Shown in pieces: positions 1 to 7,662 of a stretch of 35,584 nucleotides of DNA. The stretch covers positions 1 through 35,584 of the forward strand of contig CAJFJA010000013.1 in the NCBI GenBank assembly GCA_904382605.1, read 5' to 3'. A program made the position numbers and the translations under genes. A model generated the notes under the pieces. It saw nothing but the letters and a program-made list of their open reading frames with translations. It did no database searches and had not been told where the DNA came from. Source of the stretch: Candidatus Alloclostridium intestinigallinarum (GTDB lineage Bacteria; Bacillota; Clostridia; Christensenellales; UBA3700). The first letter of the stretch is position 1. Every line of letters begins with the position of its first letter.

Positions 1-141
1 GTTCTTATGAACCCGCACTCTTTTTTCGACTTGCCCTTGTGGTGTATCCGTTTTTAATTTTTATTATTAGATTTTCTCTATCGAATACACCTTTTCGGGG
101 TCCTTTTCTTTTTTATGCGCGGCATAGACGGGCGGACGCCG

Positions 142-258
142 TTACAGCGCCGCGTCCAGGATATGCGGATAGTGGTCGGTCATCGAATCTTCGGGGTTTT
201 CGCAGTCGAAGAAGGGGGAAGTGATTATAAAGAATTTGAGCGGAGTTATTTCGCCCTG
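142..258 (-). pseudogene. possible C-terminal coding remnant, unknown family
   Basis: The minus strand carries about 38 codons with coding-like content, GC-rich third positions like the neighbouring genes, and a clear TAA stop at its low-coordinate end. The residues include FFDCENPEDSMTDHYPHI. There is no plausible start codon in this frame, because a TGA lies directly upstream. A single-base shift in the GGG near 259 would join it to another open minus frame that continues to about 397. I read it as the end of a decayed gene, but chance is possible. The family is not recognised. Confidence 0.25.
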
Positions 259-347
259 TCACCGAAAGGGTGGAGTACGAATACAAGTGCTCCTGCGGAT
301 ATACGAAAATCATAGCCAAAAAAGAAAAGATAGGATCGTACAGATAA
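240..347 (+). pseudogene. possible zinc-ribbon-like coding remnant
   Basis: The plus strand encodes about 35 codons ending in TAA, with the stretch YKCSCGYTKIIAKKEK, a CxC-G pattern reminiscent of half a zinc ribbon. No ribosome binding site or convincing ATG precedes it. The same frame continues coding-like after the stop to about 407. It lies back to back with the minus-strand remnant at 142-258, so this half-kilobase may be a scar of gene loss. The basis is codon appearance only. Confidence 0.2.
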
Positions 348-401
348 AGGCTGCCCGCCGCGCTGAAAGAAGATATCGGTAACGGCATATTACGCACCCT
401 T

Positions 402-441
402 AAAAAGCGGACGCCGAAGGCATTGTGCTCTTCGGCGTTCG
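402..441 (-). terminator. intrinsic terminator of the ABC transporter operon
   Basis: Arms ACGCCGAAG (411-419) and CTTCGGCGT (430-438) form a 9-bp stem, extended outward by weaker pairs. On the minus strand the stem is followed by CCGCTTTTT; on the plus strand by CGTTTTTC, so it could work both ways. It lies 43 bases past the ATPase stop codon. A second hairpin at about 451-480 (GCGGCAT paired with ATGCCGC, with an inner CCGC/GCGG stem) sits between the stop and this terminator. Confidence 0.75.
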
Positions 442-483
442 TTTTTCAATGCGGCATTTCCGCAAAAAGCGGTATGCCGCGGT

Positions 484-2079
484 TTAATACTTTTCTTCGC
501 TCTTGCGTAAAAACGCTTTCGTGATTTCGCTTTCGGGGTGGTCGAACACTTTATCCGGAGTGCCGGATTCTTCCACCACGCCGCCCGACATAAACAGTAC
601 CTTATCCGCGACGTCGCGTGCAAAGTTCATCTCATGGGTGACAACTATCATCGTGCGGTCGGAAGATTTGAGTCCCTTTATGACTTTGAGCACCTCGCCG
701 GTAAGTTCGGGGTCGAGCGCGGAAGTTGGCTCGTCGAAGCAGAGAATGTTGGGGCGCATTGCAAGCGCGCGCGCGATAGCCACGCGCTGGCATTGTCCGC
801 CCGAAAGTTCGCAGGGGTAGGAGCGCACCTTGTCGGCAAGTCCCACCTGTTCAAGCAGGGTATAGGCGTAGCGCTCTATCTCGCCGCGGCGGCGCGAAGC
901 GTATTCGTGCCTGTCGGGAGTTCCGCCCGACGCCGCGCACTCCCGCGCCGTCCTGCGCGCCGCTTCCACGTCCTCTTTGGCAAGCGTCTGCGCAATGATA
1001 TCCGCTTTTGCGCGCAGTTTTTCCGCCTTGTCCGCATTCCCCTGCGCCGCGGCGCGTTCCGCCTTTGCAAACAGCGAAAGCATTTTCAGTTCTTCGCGTA
1101 TCATAAGGCGGGGCGCTAAGGTGACGTTGTCCAGAACCGTGTATTGGGGGAACAGGTTGAAGGACTGGAACACCAGCCCGAAGTGCAGGCGCTTGCTGCG
1201 TATATACGCCGCGGAATTCATCTTTTTCAACTCTTGCGCGCCCTGTCTGCGTTCTTCGGCGAAAATGCGCTTGTTCTCCCGCGCCTGTGCCACGGAAACG
1301 GCTTTGCCCGCGTCCGTACCTCCGCAGGAGATATACTTTGCGCGCGCACGCCGCAAAATGCGTTCGGGAACGTCCTTCGTATTGAGAATCGCGGCGTAAT
1401 CTTCCGCTTCGGAAGACGAAAACGTCGTGTCGAGCAACTCTTTTGCCTGCAGACGTATCTGTTTCAGTTCCGCCCTGATTACCTTTTCGGGACTGACGGA
1501 GTTCTTCTCCTGCGCCTCGCCGCGCATGGCGCGCTCTTTCGCCCGCTCCAGAGATTGAGCGATAAGTTCGCTGCGCCGCCGCGATTTGTATATCTCTTCC
1601 GCCGCCGCGCGCAGACTGTGCGAAAGAAGCGGATTTTTCAAAAATTCGGCAAAATCGGCGGTCTTATCGGTGACGGGCAGGGAAAACTCGCGTTTTTCGT
1701 CGCTTTCAAAGCGGGCGAGGGGTCCCGTTACGCTTCTTGTATAGCGCAGTTTGCAGGATAGATACCGTATTCCCTTGCAAAGCGGCGACGCCAAGGACGA
1801 GGAAAGCGAGCCGTCCTCCATTTTCACCCTGGACATATCGAAAAGCACGTTGTCGCCCACGGTGAGCACGCCTTTGTCCGCGCGCTCCAAAAAAGTTATA
1901 CAGCGCAAAAGGGTGGTCTTGCCGCTGCCGGAAGAACCGATTATCGCCAGCACTTCGCCCTTGCGCAAATCGAACGAGATGCCTTTGAGCACCTTGTTCG
2001 CGCCGAAATTCTTATATATGTCCTCCACCTTCAGATAAGGGGCGGCAGAGACGTTTTTTCCGTTTACAATATCTTCCAT
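484..2079 (-). CDS. polar amino-acid ABC transporter ATPase with two large insertions
   Basis: This is the nucleotide-binding subunit of a polar amino-acid importer of the GlnQ/HisP type, acting at the inner face of the membrane. All ATPase motifs are present: Walker A GSSGSGKT (48-55), Q-loop Gln305 in [10 protein letters not shown], signature LSGGQ (425-429), Walker B ILCFDE (445-450), D-loop SALD (453-456) and H-loop His482. The protein has 531 residues against about 240-260 for the family. The excess is a charged, mostly helical insertion of about 210 residues between the first strands and the Q-loop (about 82-290), plus about 75 residues in the helical subdomain before the signature (about 330-400). 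The frame is continuous and composition does not change, so I take the insertions as real. The ATG lies one base after the permease stop, with AAGGTG overlapping the permease end as ribosome binding site. It is the last gene of the operon. Confidence 0.93.
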   Translation of the reverse strand: MEDIVNGKNVSAAPYLKVEDIYKNFGANKVLKGISFDLRKGEVLAIIGSSGSGKTTLLRCITFLERADKGVLTVGDNVLFDMSRVKMEDGSLSSSLASPLCKGIRYLSCKLRYTRSVTGPLARFESDEKREFSLPVTDKTADFAEFLKNPLLSHSLRAAAEEIYKSRRRSELIAQSLERAKERAMRGEAQEKNSVSPEKVIRAELKQIRLQAKELLDTTFSSSEAEDYAAILNTKDVPERILRRARAKYISCGGTDAGKAVSVAQARENKRIFAEERRQGAQELKKMNSAAYIRSKRLHFGLVFQSFNLFPQYTVLDNVTLAPRLMIREELKMLSLFAKAERAAAQGNADKAEKLRAKADIIAQTLAKEDVEAARRTARECAASGGTPDRHEYASRRRGEIERYAYTLLEQVGLADKVRSYPCELSGGQCQRVAIARALAMRPNILCFDEPTSALDPELTGEVLKVIKGLKSSDRTMIVVTHEMNFARDVADKVLFMSGGVVEESGTPDKVFDHPESEITKAFLRKSEEKY

Positions 2080-2080
2080 G

Positions 2081-2746
2081 TCACACCTTATAATAGTTGA
2101 GTTTTCTTTCCAGGTAGCCGAAGAGCAGGGTCAAAATGCCGTTGAACACCAGATAGAACGCGCCCGCGTAGAACAGCGGCCAGATGACGGCATAGGTATT
2201 TTGCAGATTGTACGCGGTCAGAACCAGCTCGGACACCGAAATTATCTGGGCAAGGGAAGTGTCCTTTACCAGCGTGATTATCTCGTTGCTCATGGGCGGC
2301 AGAATGCGCTTTATCATCTGCGGCATGATTACGCGGAAAAATATCTGGATACGGGTCATGCCGAGCACGTATCCCGCTTCGTACTGTCCGCGCGGCAGAT
2401 TCTGTATGCCGCTGCGGTATATTTCGGAAAAGTAGCAGGAATAGTTGATGGTAAAGGCTATCACCAGCGCGCTCATGCGCTCGTTGTACTGCCAGCCGAA
2501 CAAAAGTCCCGGACCATAGAACACGACTATTATCTGCAAAAGAAGGGGAGTGCCGCGCACTACCCATATTATCGCCTTGAAAAGGTATGAAAGCGGTCTG
2601 AACCGCGAAGTGGAGCAGGCGCAGACCACAAGTCCCAGCGGAACGGCAAGCACCAGGGTGAGCGCGAACAGCAGCACCGTGTTGCCGAAACCTTCAAAAA
2701 GGCGGGTGGTCGCCTGAGCCAGCGTTAAAGACGTTATGTCGGGCAT
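2081..2746 (-). CDS. polar amino-acid ABC transporter permease
   Basis: A membrane subunit of the HisM/GlnP family with 221 residues, a normal length. It has about five hydrophobic segments. The EAA coupling loop is visible as [20 protein letters not shown], which contacts the ATPase, and the upstream family motif [10 protein letters not shown] is present. A single permease suggests a homodimer. The ATG follows GAGGT with a short spacer. It is separated from the binding-protein gene by a hairpin and is translationally coupled to the ATPase gene downstream. Substrate is not shown by the sequence; the promoter shared with the histidine operon hints at histidine or a related amino acid. Confidence 0.93.
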   Translation of the reverse strand: MPDITSLTLAQATTRLFEGFGNTVLLFALTLVLAVPLGLVVCACSTSRFRPLSYLFKAIIWVVRGTPLLLQIIVVFYGPGLLFGWQYNERMSALVIAFTINYSCYFSEIYRSGIQNLPRGQYEAGYVLGMTRIQIFFRVIMPQMIKRILPPMSNEIITLVKDTSLAQIISVSELVLTAYNLQNTYAVIWPLFYAGAFYLVFNGILTLLFGYLERKLNYYKV

Positions 2747-2755
2747 GATTACCTC

Positions 2756-2785
2756 AAAAAGGGCGCAGTTTATTCGACCGCGCCC
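2756..2785 (-). terminator. intercistronic hairpin between binding protein and permease
   Basis: GGGCGC (2761-2766) pairs with GCGCCC (2780-2785). On the minus strand the stem is followed by five T residues (2756-2760). A leaky terminator here would give more binding protein than membrane subunits, a common arrangement in importer operons. Confidence 0.6.
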
Positions 2786-2799
2786 CGATATTTTGTAAA

Positions 2800-3645
2800 T
2801 TAAGCCGCTTCTACTTCGTAAGCGATGGGTGCAAACAGGGTGTAGCCGATAATTATCTTACCCCTTGCGGTGATGTAGTCCCAGCTGGACTTATCGGTGA
2901 TGCTGTCCCACTGCGAAGTGTATTCGATAGGCAGAACGACGTCGGAAAGGCCGTACTTTTCCGCAATGTCGGAAATGGTGCCGTCCGCCCACAGCTTTGC
3001 AAGCGAAGTGTTTATCTTGTCCATAAGGGCAACTTCGCCTCCGCGTGCGGCAATGCCGTAATACTCTTCCTCGGTAGCTATTTTAACGGGGGAAATCATA
3101 AGGGAGGAAGAATACGTGCTGCCCGATTCGTTGATGTAGTAGTTAGCCATAACGCTGTCCATAACGCCGATGTCCGCGCTGCCGGAGTTGAGTTCGGTAA
3201 GTACGCTTATCTGCGCGTTCACGCCTATGAGGGTTGCGCCCAGATCGCCTATAAGTTCAGCGCCCGCGCTGCCGCTTTCCGCCGCCCATTTGTTGGAAGA
3301 AAGCATTTTGTCCAGGGTGTCGAACTTGCTCTCGTCCGCCTTTCTGATTATGGCGACCTGTTCGTTCAGCATATAAGGCTCGCTTATCTCCCACATCGCT
3401 TCGCGTTCGGGGGTTATGGTCATGCCGTTCCACAGCAAATCCACGTTCTTGGATTCCAGCTCGTTTTCCTTGGTGTTCCAGTTTATCTGTGCGAATTCGA
3501 CGGAAACGCCCAGATCTTCACCCACGGCGTTGGCAAGTTCTATGTCGAAACCTACCAGCTCGGTATTCGAGCACGCCGCGGCGCCCAGAACGGCGGTCAG
3601 GCATACTGCCGCGAGAATAAGAGCCACGATAATTTTCTTTTTCAT
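2800..3645 (-). CDS. amino-acid ABC transporter binding lipoprotein, apparently circularly permuted
   Basis: An extracellular solute-binding protein of family 3 (PBPb fold) with 281 residues. A lipoprotein signal peptide (MKKKIIVALILAAV...) ends at Cys25 in GAAAC. I chose the ATG at 3645 because AAAGAGGTG precedes it and the signal peptide starts there; the frame is open for 29 more codons upstream. The order of elements is unusual. Mature sequence begins at once with ELVGFDIELANAVGEDLG, which in the family follows the first beta strand. The missing first strand, recognisable as ARGKIIIGYTLFAPIAYE preceded by SWDYIT, is at the extreme C-terminus (about 254-277), after the normal family ending DGTISDIAEKYGL and a linker of about 20 residues. 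The central motif NGMTITPERE is intact. This is the pattern of a circular permutation. Confidence 0.9.
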   Translation of the reverse strand: MKKKIIVALILAAVCLTAVLGAAACSNTELVGFDIELANAVGEDLGVSVEFAQINWNTKENELESKNVDLLWNGMTITPEREAMWEISEPYMLNEQVAIIRKADESKFDTLDKMLSSNKWAAESGSAGAELIGDLGATLIGVNAQISVLTELNSGSADIGVMDSVMANYYINESGSTYSSSLMISPVKIATEEEYYGIAARGGEVALMDKINTSLAKLWADGTISDIAEKYGLSDVVLPIEYTSQWDSITDKSSWDYITARGKIIIGYTLFAPIAYEVEAA

Positions 3646-3726
3646 AAAAGCACCTCTTTTTTGCCGCGTTCCGCCGCGTAAGCGCGCGGTCACGGAGAAT
3701 ATGGGGCAGTTTGCGCCCCGTGATAG

Positions 3727-3761
3727 TCCCATTATACTTTATCGCATTAAAGTTGTAAAGC
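3727..3761 (-). promoter_or_regulatory. promoter of the ABC transporter operon with palindromic operator in the spacer
   Basis: On the minus strand, -35 TTTACA (3754-3759) and -10 TATAAT (3731-3736) are 17 bases apart. Bases 3737-3752 of the spacer form an imperfect palindrome, read on the minus strand as CTTTAATGCGATAAAG. The whole 35-base segment matches the yerC-his promoter at 12452-12486 in 30 positions, with the palindrome in the same register. A repressor bound there would block RNA polymerase. See the findings. Confidence 0.85.
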
Positions 3762-4062
3762 GTTTTGACGCACTTTTTCAAATTGACGCAATTTCGGGCG
3801 GGGCAGCAGGGCGGAATATGCGCGCGCGATACATAATAATATATTGATCATATAAGATAACAGTATCCGCCCGGGTAGAACGCTTTAAGCGGAAAAGCGG
3901 AAGCAACCGTTCCGCTTGGGTCCGGCGCGAAACGGCGCGGAACAAAAAAGTTTGGCAGGCAAGCGGATTGCAGGCAAAATATTACGGCAGGTTTTTCAAA
4001 CGGAGCAACGGCGAATAATCTGAAATTTCACAAACTTTTGAGAAAAAATTCGACTGAAAAAA
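3762..4062. other. intergenic region without a recognised gene
   Basis: Between the divergent transporter and nrdD promoters lie about 300 bases. I see an AT-rich stretch near 3831-3862, and short GC-rich inverted repeats near 3889-3914 and 3921-3942, none followed by a T run. No open frame with a ribosome binding site stands out. Function unknown. Confidence 0.4.
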
Positions 4063-4113
4063 TCGCAATATGTTGGAAAAGTTGTTGACTTTGGACACAA
4101 TATATTGTATTCT
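4063..4113 (+). promoter_or_regulatory. nrdDG promoter overlapped by paired NrdR-box-like sites
   Basis: -35 TTGACT (4085-4090) and -10 TATTCT (4108-4113) are 17 bases apart. ACACAATATATTGTAT (4095-4110) is a near-perfect palindrome matching the known NrdR box, and it covers most of the spacer and the start of the -10. A weaker copy, TCGCAATATGTTGGAA (4063-4078), matches it in 11 of 16 positions with centres 32 bases apart, the three-turn spacing known for NrdR box pairs. NrdR is the ATP/dATP-sensing repressor of ribonucleotide reductase genes; its gene is not in the window. Confidence 0.85.
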
Positions 4114-4146
4114 AGTAACAGTTTTTCAAGATAAGGAGCGGACATC

Positions 4147-6270
4147 ATGCAAGTAGTTAAACGCGACGGCACTTTTGCCGATTACGACAGAACGAAAATA
4201 GCGGTTGCCATTGGCAAGGCGAATGCGGACGTTGATGAAAACGAGCGCGCAAGCGAGAAGGAGATCAAAGAGATCCTCGAATTTATCGAACACAAGAACC
4301 GCAAGCGTATGCTGGTCGAGGATATCCAGGACATTATAGAAGAGCGTCTTATGGCATACGGGCACTACGAGCTTGCCAAGAAGTATATCATATACCGCTT
4401 TACCCGCGCGCTCATCCGCAAGGCGAACACCACGGACGAAGCCATTCTGGGACTTATCCGCAATTCCAATAAGGATCTGATGGAAGAAAATTCCAACAAG
4501 AACGCTTTGGCGGCTTCCACCCAGCGCGACCTGATAGCAGGCGAGGTATCCAAGGACCTCACCCGCCGCATACTGCTTCCGGAAAAGATAGCCAAGGCGC
4601 ACGACGAAGGCATTCTGCACTTCCACGACGCGGACTACTTTATACAGCCCATATTCAACTGCTGCCTTATCAATATAGGAGATATGCTGGACAACGGCAC
4701 GGTGATGAACGGCAAACTCATCGAAAGCCCCAAGAGTTTCCAGGTGGCGTGCACCATCACCACGCAGATTATCGCGGCGGTGGCGTGCTCGCAGTACGGC
4801 GGTCAGTCGGTGGATATACGCCATCTGGGCAAATATCTCAGGCGCAGTAAGGAGAAATTCCGCAGGCACTACCGCGAGATATTCCCCGATATTACCGAAG
4901 AGAGAATGGAAACGCTGCTTGCCGACAGGGTTCAGGAAGAACTCAGGGCGGGCGTGCAGACGATACAGTACCAGATAAACACGCTGATGACGACCAACGG
5001 ACAGTCGCCGTTCGTGACGTTGTTCCTCTATCTGGACAAGGACGACGAGTATATAGAGGAAAACGCGCAGATAATAATGGAGATACTGCGCCAGCGCTAC
5101 GAGGGTATAAAGAACGAAAAGGGCGTGTATATCACCCCCGCATTCCCCAAGCTGGTGTATGTGCTCGACGAACACAACTGCCTGAAAGGCGGCAAATACG
5201 ATTACGTGACGGAACTTGCCGTGAAGTGCTCGTCCAAGAGGCTTTATCCCGACTACATCTCCGCAAAGAAGATGAGGGAGAATTACGAGGGCAACGTGTT
5301 CAGTCCCATGGGCTGCCGTTCCTTCCTTTCCCCCTGGAAGGACGAAAACGGGAATTACAAGTTCGAAGGCAGGTTCAACCAGGGCGTGGTCAGCATAAAT
5401 CTGCCGCAGATAGCCCTGGCGGCGGAAGGCGACGAGGAGAAGTTCTGGAAGCTGATGGACGAGCGTCTGCAACTGTGCTTTGAAGCGCTCATGTGCAGGC
5501 ACAACGCGTTGAAGGGCGTGAAGAGCGACGTTTCGCCCATACATTGGCAGTACGGCGCAATCGCGCGTCTTGACAAGGGAGAGACGATAGACAAACTGCT
5601 TTACGGCGGATATTCCAGCATTTCGCTCGGATATATCGGACTTTACGAGGTAACCAAGCTGATGACGGGCGAAACGCAGACTTCCCCCAAGGGCGAGGAA
5701 TTCGCGCTGCGCGTGATGAACAGACTGCGCGCCGCCACGGATAAGTGGAAGGAGGAAACGAATATAGGCTTCGCGCTTTACGGCACCCCCGCGGAATCGC
5801 TGTGCTACCGCTTTGCGCGCATAGACAAGGAAAAGTACGGCACGGTCAAGGACGTGACGGACAAGGGCTATTACACCAACTCCTACCATGTGGACGTGAG
5901 GGAGCATATAGACGCGTTCAGCAAGTTCTCCTTCGAAGCGCAGTTCCAGAAGATTTCCAGCGGCGGCTGCATTTCCTACGTGGAGATTCCCAATATGCAG
6001 CACAATCTGGAAGCCATGCGCGAAGTGGTCAAGTTCATATACGACAATATCCAGTACGCCGAATTCAACACCAAGAGCGACTACTGCCATGTGTGCGGCT
6101 ATGACGGCGAGATAATGATAAACGACGACAACGAGTGGGAATGTCCCAACTGCCACAACAAGGACCACAGGAAGATGAACGTAACGCGCCGTACCTGCGG
6201 CTATCTGGGCGAAAACTTCTGGAATCTGGGTAAGACCAAGGAGATAAAGGCGCGCGTACTGCACCTGTAA
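4147..6270 (+). CDS. nrdD: anaerobic (class III) ribonucleoside-triphosphate reductase
   Basis: Reduces ribonucleoside triphosphates to deoxyribonucleotides without oxygen, using a glycyl radical. The 707 residues match the family length. An ATP-cone allosteric domain occupies about residues 1-95 (VVKRDGTFADYDRTKI). The catalytic barrel follows. A zinc site near the C-terminus is made by Cys647, Cys650, Cys666 and Cys669 (CHVC and CPNC). The radical site is Gly685 in TCGYLG. The ATG follows AAGGAG with a suitable gap. nrdG begins one base after the stop, so activase and reductase are made together. The promoter carries NrdR-box-like sites, so the operon is probably repressed when dATP is plentiful. 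The enzyme implies anaerobic growth. Confidence 0.98.
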   Translation: MQVVKRDGTFADYDRTKIAVAIGKANADVDENERASEKEIKEILEFIEHKNRKRMLVEDIQDIIEERLMAYGHYELAKKYIIYRFTRALIRKANTTDEAILGLIRNSNKDLMEENSNKNALAASTQRDLIAGEVSKDLTRRILLPEKIAKAHDEGILHFHDADYFIQPIFNCCLINIGDMLDNGTVMNGKLIESPKSFQVACTITTQIIAAVACSQYGGQSVDIRHLGKYLRRSKEKFRRHYREIFPDITEERMETLLADRVQEELRAGVQTIQYQINTLMTTNGQSPFVTLFLYLDKDDEYIEENAQIIMEILRQRYEGIKNEKGVYITPAFPKLVYVLDEHNCLKGGKYDYVTELAVKCSSKRLYPDYISAKKMRENYEGNVFSPMGCRSFLSPWKDENGNYKFEGRFNQGVVSINLPQIALAAEGDEEKFWKLMDERLQLCFEALMCRHNALKGVKSDVSPIHWQYGAIARLDKGETIDKLLYGGYSSISLGYIGLYEVTKLMTGETQTSPKGEEFALRVMNRLRAATDKWKEETNIGFALYGTPAESLCYRFARIDKEKYGTVKDVTDKGYYTNSYHVDVREHIDAFSKFSFEAQFQKISSGGCISYVEIPNMQHNLEAMREVVKFIYDNIQYAEFNTKSDYCHVCGYDGEIMINDDNEWECPNCHNKDHRKMNVTRRTCGYLGENFWNLGKTKEIKARVLHL

Positions 6271-6271
6271 T

Positions 6272-6850
6272 ATGAACTTTGCGACGATAAAAAAATTCGA
6301 CGTAGCCAACGGTCCCGGCGTCCGCGTTTCCCTTTTCGTAAGCGGCTGCAACCACAGATGCAAGGGTTGTTTCAACGCGGAGGCGTGGGACTTTGATTAC
6401 GGCGAAAAATATACGGATAAGACGGAAGAAGAAATTCTCGCCGCGCTCGACCACGGCTTTATCTCCGGGCTTTCGCTTCTGGGCGGAGAGCCTTTCGACC
6501 CGAAAAACCAGCCGTGCGTAGCCTCTCTTCTGAAAAAGGTGAAGGAGCGTTATCCGCAGAAAGACGTGTGGTGCTACACGGGCTACACTTTCGACAAGGA
6601 CCTTGTAAAGGGCGGCGCGGCGTATACGGAGTATACGGACGGAATGGTTTCCCGCATAGACGTCCTTGTGGACGGAAAATTCGTGGAGGAGCTGAAAGAC
6701 GTAAAACTGCGCTTCCGCGGCTCGTCCAACCAGCGTATAATAGACGTAAAGCGTTCGCTTGAAGAAGGGCGGGTCAGACTGTGGCTGGACGGCGGAATAG
6801 GCGGTTCTTATTATACGGACGAAGATCTGGCAAAGGGCAAAAAAGTCTGA
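6272..6850 (+). CDS. nrdG: anaerobic ribonucleotide reductase activating enzyme
   Basis: A radical SAM enzyme that installs the glycyl radical on NrdD. The iron-sulfur ligands Cys26, Cys30 and Cys33 form CNHRCKGC (CxxxCxxC), and the SAM-binding LGGEPF motif follows at about residue 70. Length 192 is slightly above the family's usual 155-180. There is no good ribosome binding site directly before the ATG, which lies one base after the nrdD stop, so translation is probably coupled. A strong terminator follows at 6874. Confidence 0.96.
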   Translation: MNFATIKKFDVANGPGVRVSLFVSGCNHRCKGCFNAEAWDFDYGEKYTDKTEEEILAALDHGFISGLSLLGGEPFDPKNQPCVASLLKKVKERYPQKDVWCYTGYTFDKDLVKGGAAYTEYTDGMVSRIDVLVDGKFVEELKDVKLRFRGSSNQRIIDVKRSLEEGRVRLWLDGGIGGSYYTDEDLAKGKKV

Positions 6851-6873
6851 ACGGCACAATGGGCGGTAAAGAA

Positions 6874-6899
6874 GGCGCGGAAAATCCGCGCCGTTTTTT
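6874..6899 (+). terminator. terminator of nrdDG
   Basis: GGCGCGG (6874-6880) pairs with CCGCGCC (6886-6892) around AAAAT, followed by GTTTTTT. It lies 24 bases past the nrdG stop codon. On the other strand it may also stop readthrough from the flavoprotein gene. Confidence 0.9.
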
Positions 6900-6940
6900 A
6901 TGCACCGACGGTACTCGCGTCCGTCTTTACGGTAAAACGC

Positions 6941-6956
6941 GCTCCGTCACGGGAGC
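6941..6956 (-). terminator. weak hairpin after the flavoprotein gene
   Basis: GCTCC and GGAGC form a 5-bp stem that, on the minus strand, is followed by GCGTTTTACC. It lies just past the stop at 6965. The stem is short and the T run brief, so the nrdDG terminator may be the effective stop for this strand. Confidence 0.35.
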
Positions 6957-6964
6957 ACGGCGGT

Positions 6965-7453
6965 TCAGCCGTTTTTCAAAAACTCTACGCACTGTTTGCC
7001 CGTGGTATGTTCGGGGGAAAGTTTAAGTACGCAAAGGGCGGACAATTCGCGTTCGATTTCGCGCTTTATACCGGCATCGGTTTCGTCCGGGCAGTATTTT
7101 TTCGCCAGAATAAAGGCGGCGCGGCGCATAGCTTCTTCATCGTTTATAACGCTCATTCTGCCGAATACTATCACGCTTTTGAAGAAAGTTGTGTACTTTT
7201 CGGGAACCACGTCGTCCTTGTCCACCACGCAAAAGCTCGCCTTGTCACAGCGGGCTATGCTGTCCAGCTTGTGTCCGGCTTTGGCGCAGTGGAAATAAAT
7301 GTCCGCACCGTCGAATACGTAATTTATGGGCAGGGCGTAGGGATAGCCGTCGTCGCCGCCCAGCGCGAGCACGCCCGTTTTGCCTTCGCGCAGTATCCTT
7401 TCACATTCTTCCTTGCAAAGCGCCTGGCGCTTTCTTCTCATTTCGCGAAACAT
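6965..7453 (-). CDS. pyridoxamine 5'-phosphate oxidase family flavoprotein
   Basis: 162 residues with the split-barrel FMN-binding fold of the NimA-like branch of the family. Recognisable features are the N-terminal ILREGKTGVLALGGDDGYPY strand pair, the core PINYVFDGADIYFHCAKAGHK and the strand SFCVVDKDDVVPEKYTTFFKSVIVFGR. Members bind FMN and often act as nitro- or flavin reductases; the substrate here is unknown. I placed the start at the ATG at 7453 because AAGGAGG sits seven bases before it; the open frame upstream has no such site. It is transcribed alone, convergent with nrdDG. Confidence 0.85.
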   Translation of the reverse strand: MFREMRRKRQALCKEECERILREGKTGVLALGGDDGYPYALPINYVFDGADIYFHCAKAGHKLDSIARCDKASFCVVDKDDVVPEKYTTFFKSVIVFGRMSVINDEEAMRRAAFILAKKYCPDETDAGIKREIERELSALCVLKLSPEHTTGKQCVEFLKNG

Positions 7454-7484
7454 CGTCTGCCTCCTTAAATTAGGATATATATTT

Positions 7485-7513
7485 ATGATATTGCATCCCG
7501 GCGCGGTTTGCAA
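7485..7513 (-). promoter_or_regulatory. probable promoter of the flavoprotein gene
   Basis: On the minus strand TTGCAA (7508-7513) and TATCAT (7485-7490) are 17 bases apart. The start codon lies about 32 bases downstream of the -10. Confidence 0.5.
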
Positions 7514-7608
7514 GTAAAATCCTAAGTCCCGCCGCATTTTTCCCGCGGCGGAGTTACGCTTTTATCCGCGCCGCTTTCCGCGCGCCGGAACGGCTTCCGT
7601 CCGCCCGG

Positions 7609-7641
7609 AAAAAAGCGCCCCTTGCAATACCGCAGGGGCGC
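7609..7641 (-). terminator. terminator of the MFS-lipoprotein operon
   Basis: On the minus strand a stem formed by GCGCCCC (7615-7621) and GGGGCGC (7635-7641) is followed by six T residues (7609-7614). It lies 21 bases past the lipoprotein stop codon. Confidence 0.9.
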
Positions 7642-7662
7642 GATTGTCCCGGATAAAACGCC

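Noticed and set aside
3646..3732. Longer N-terminus for the binding protein
   Set aside because: It would bury the signal peptide behind 29 residues and ignore the AAAGAGGTG site before the ATG at 3645.
4126..6375. A 749-codon open frame on the minus strand opposite nrdD
   Set aside because: It mirrors a highly biased codon pattern, has no ribosome binding site or recognisable domain, and nrdD on the plus strand is certain.
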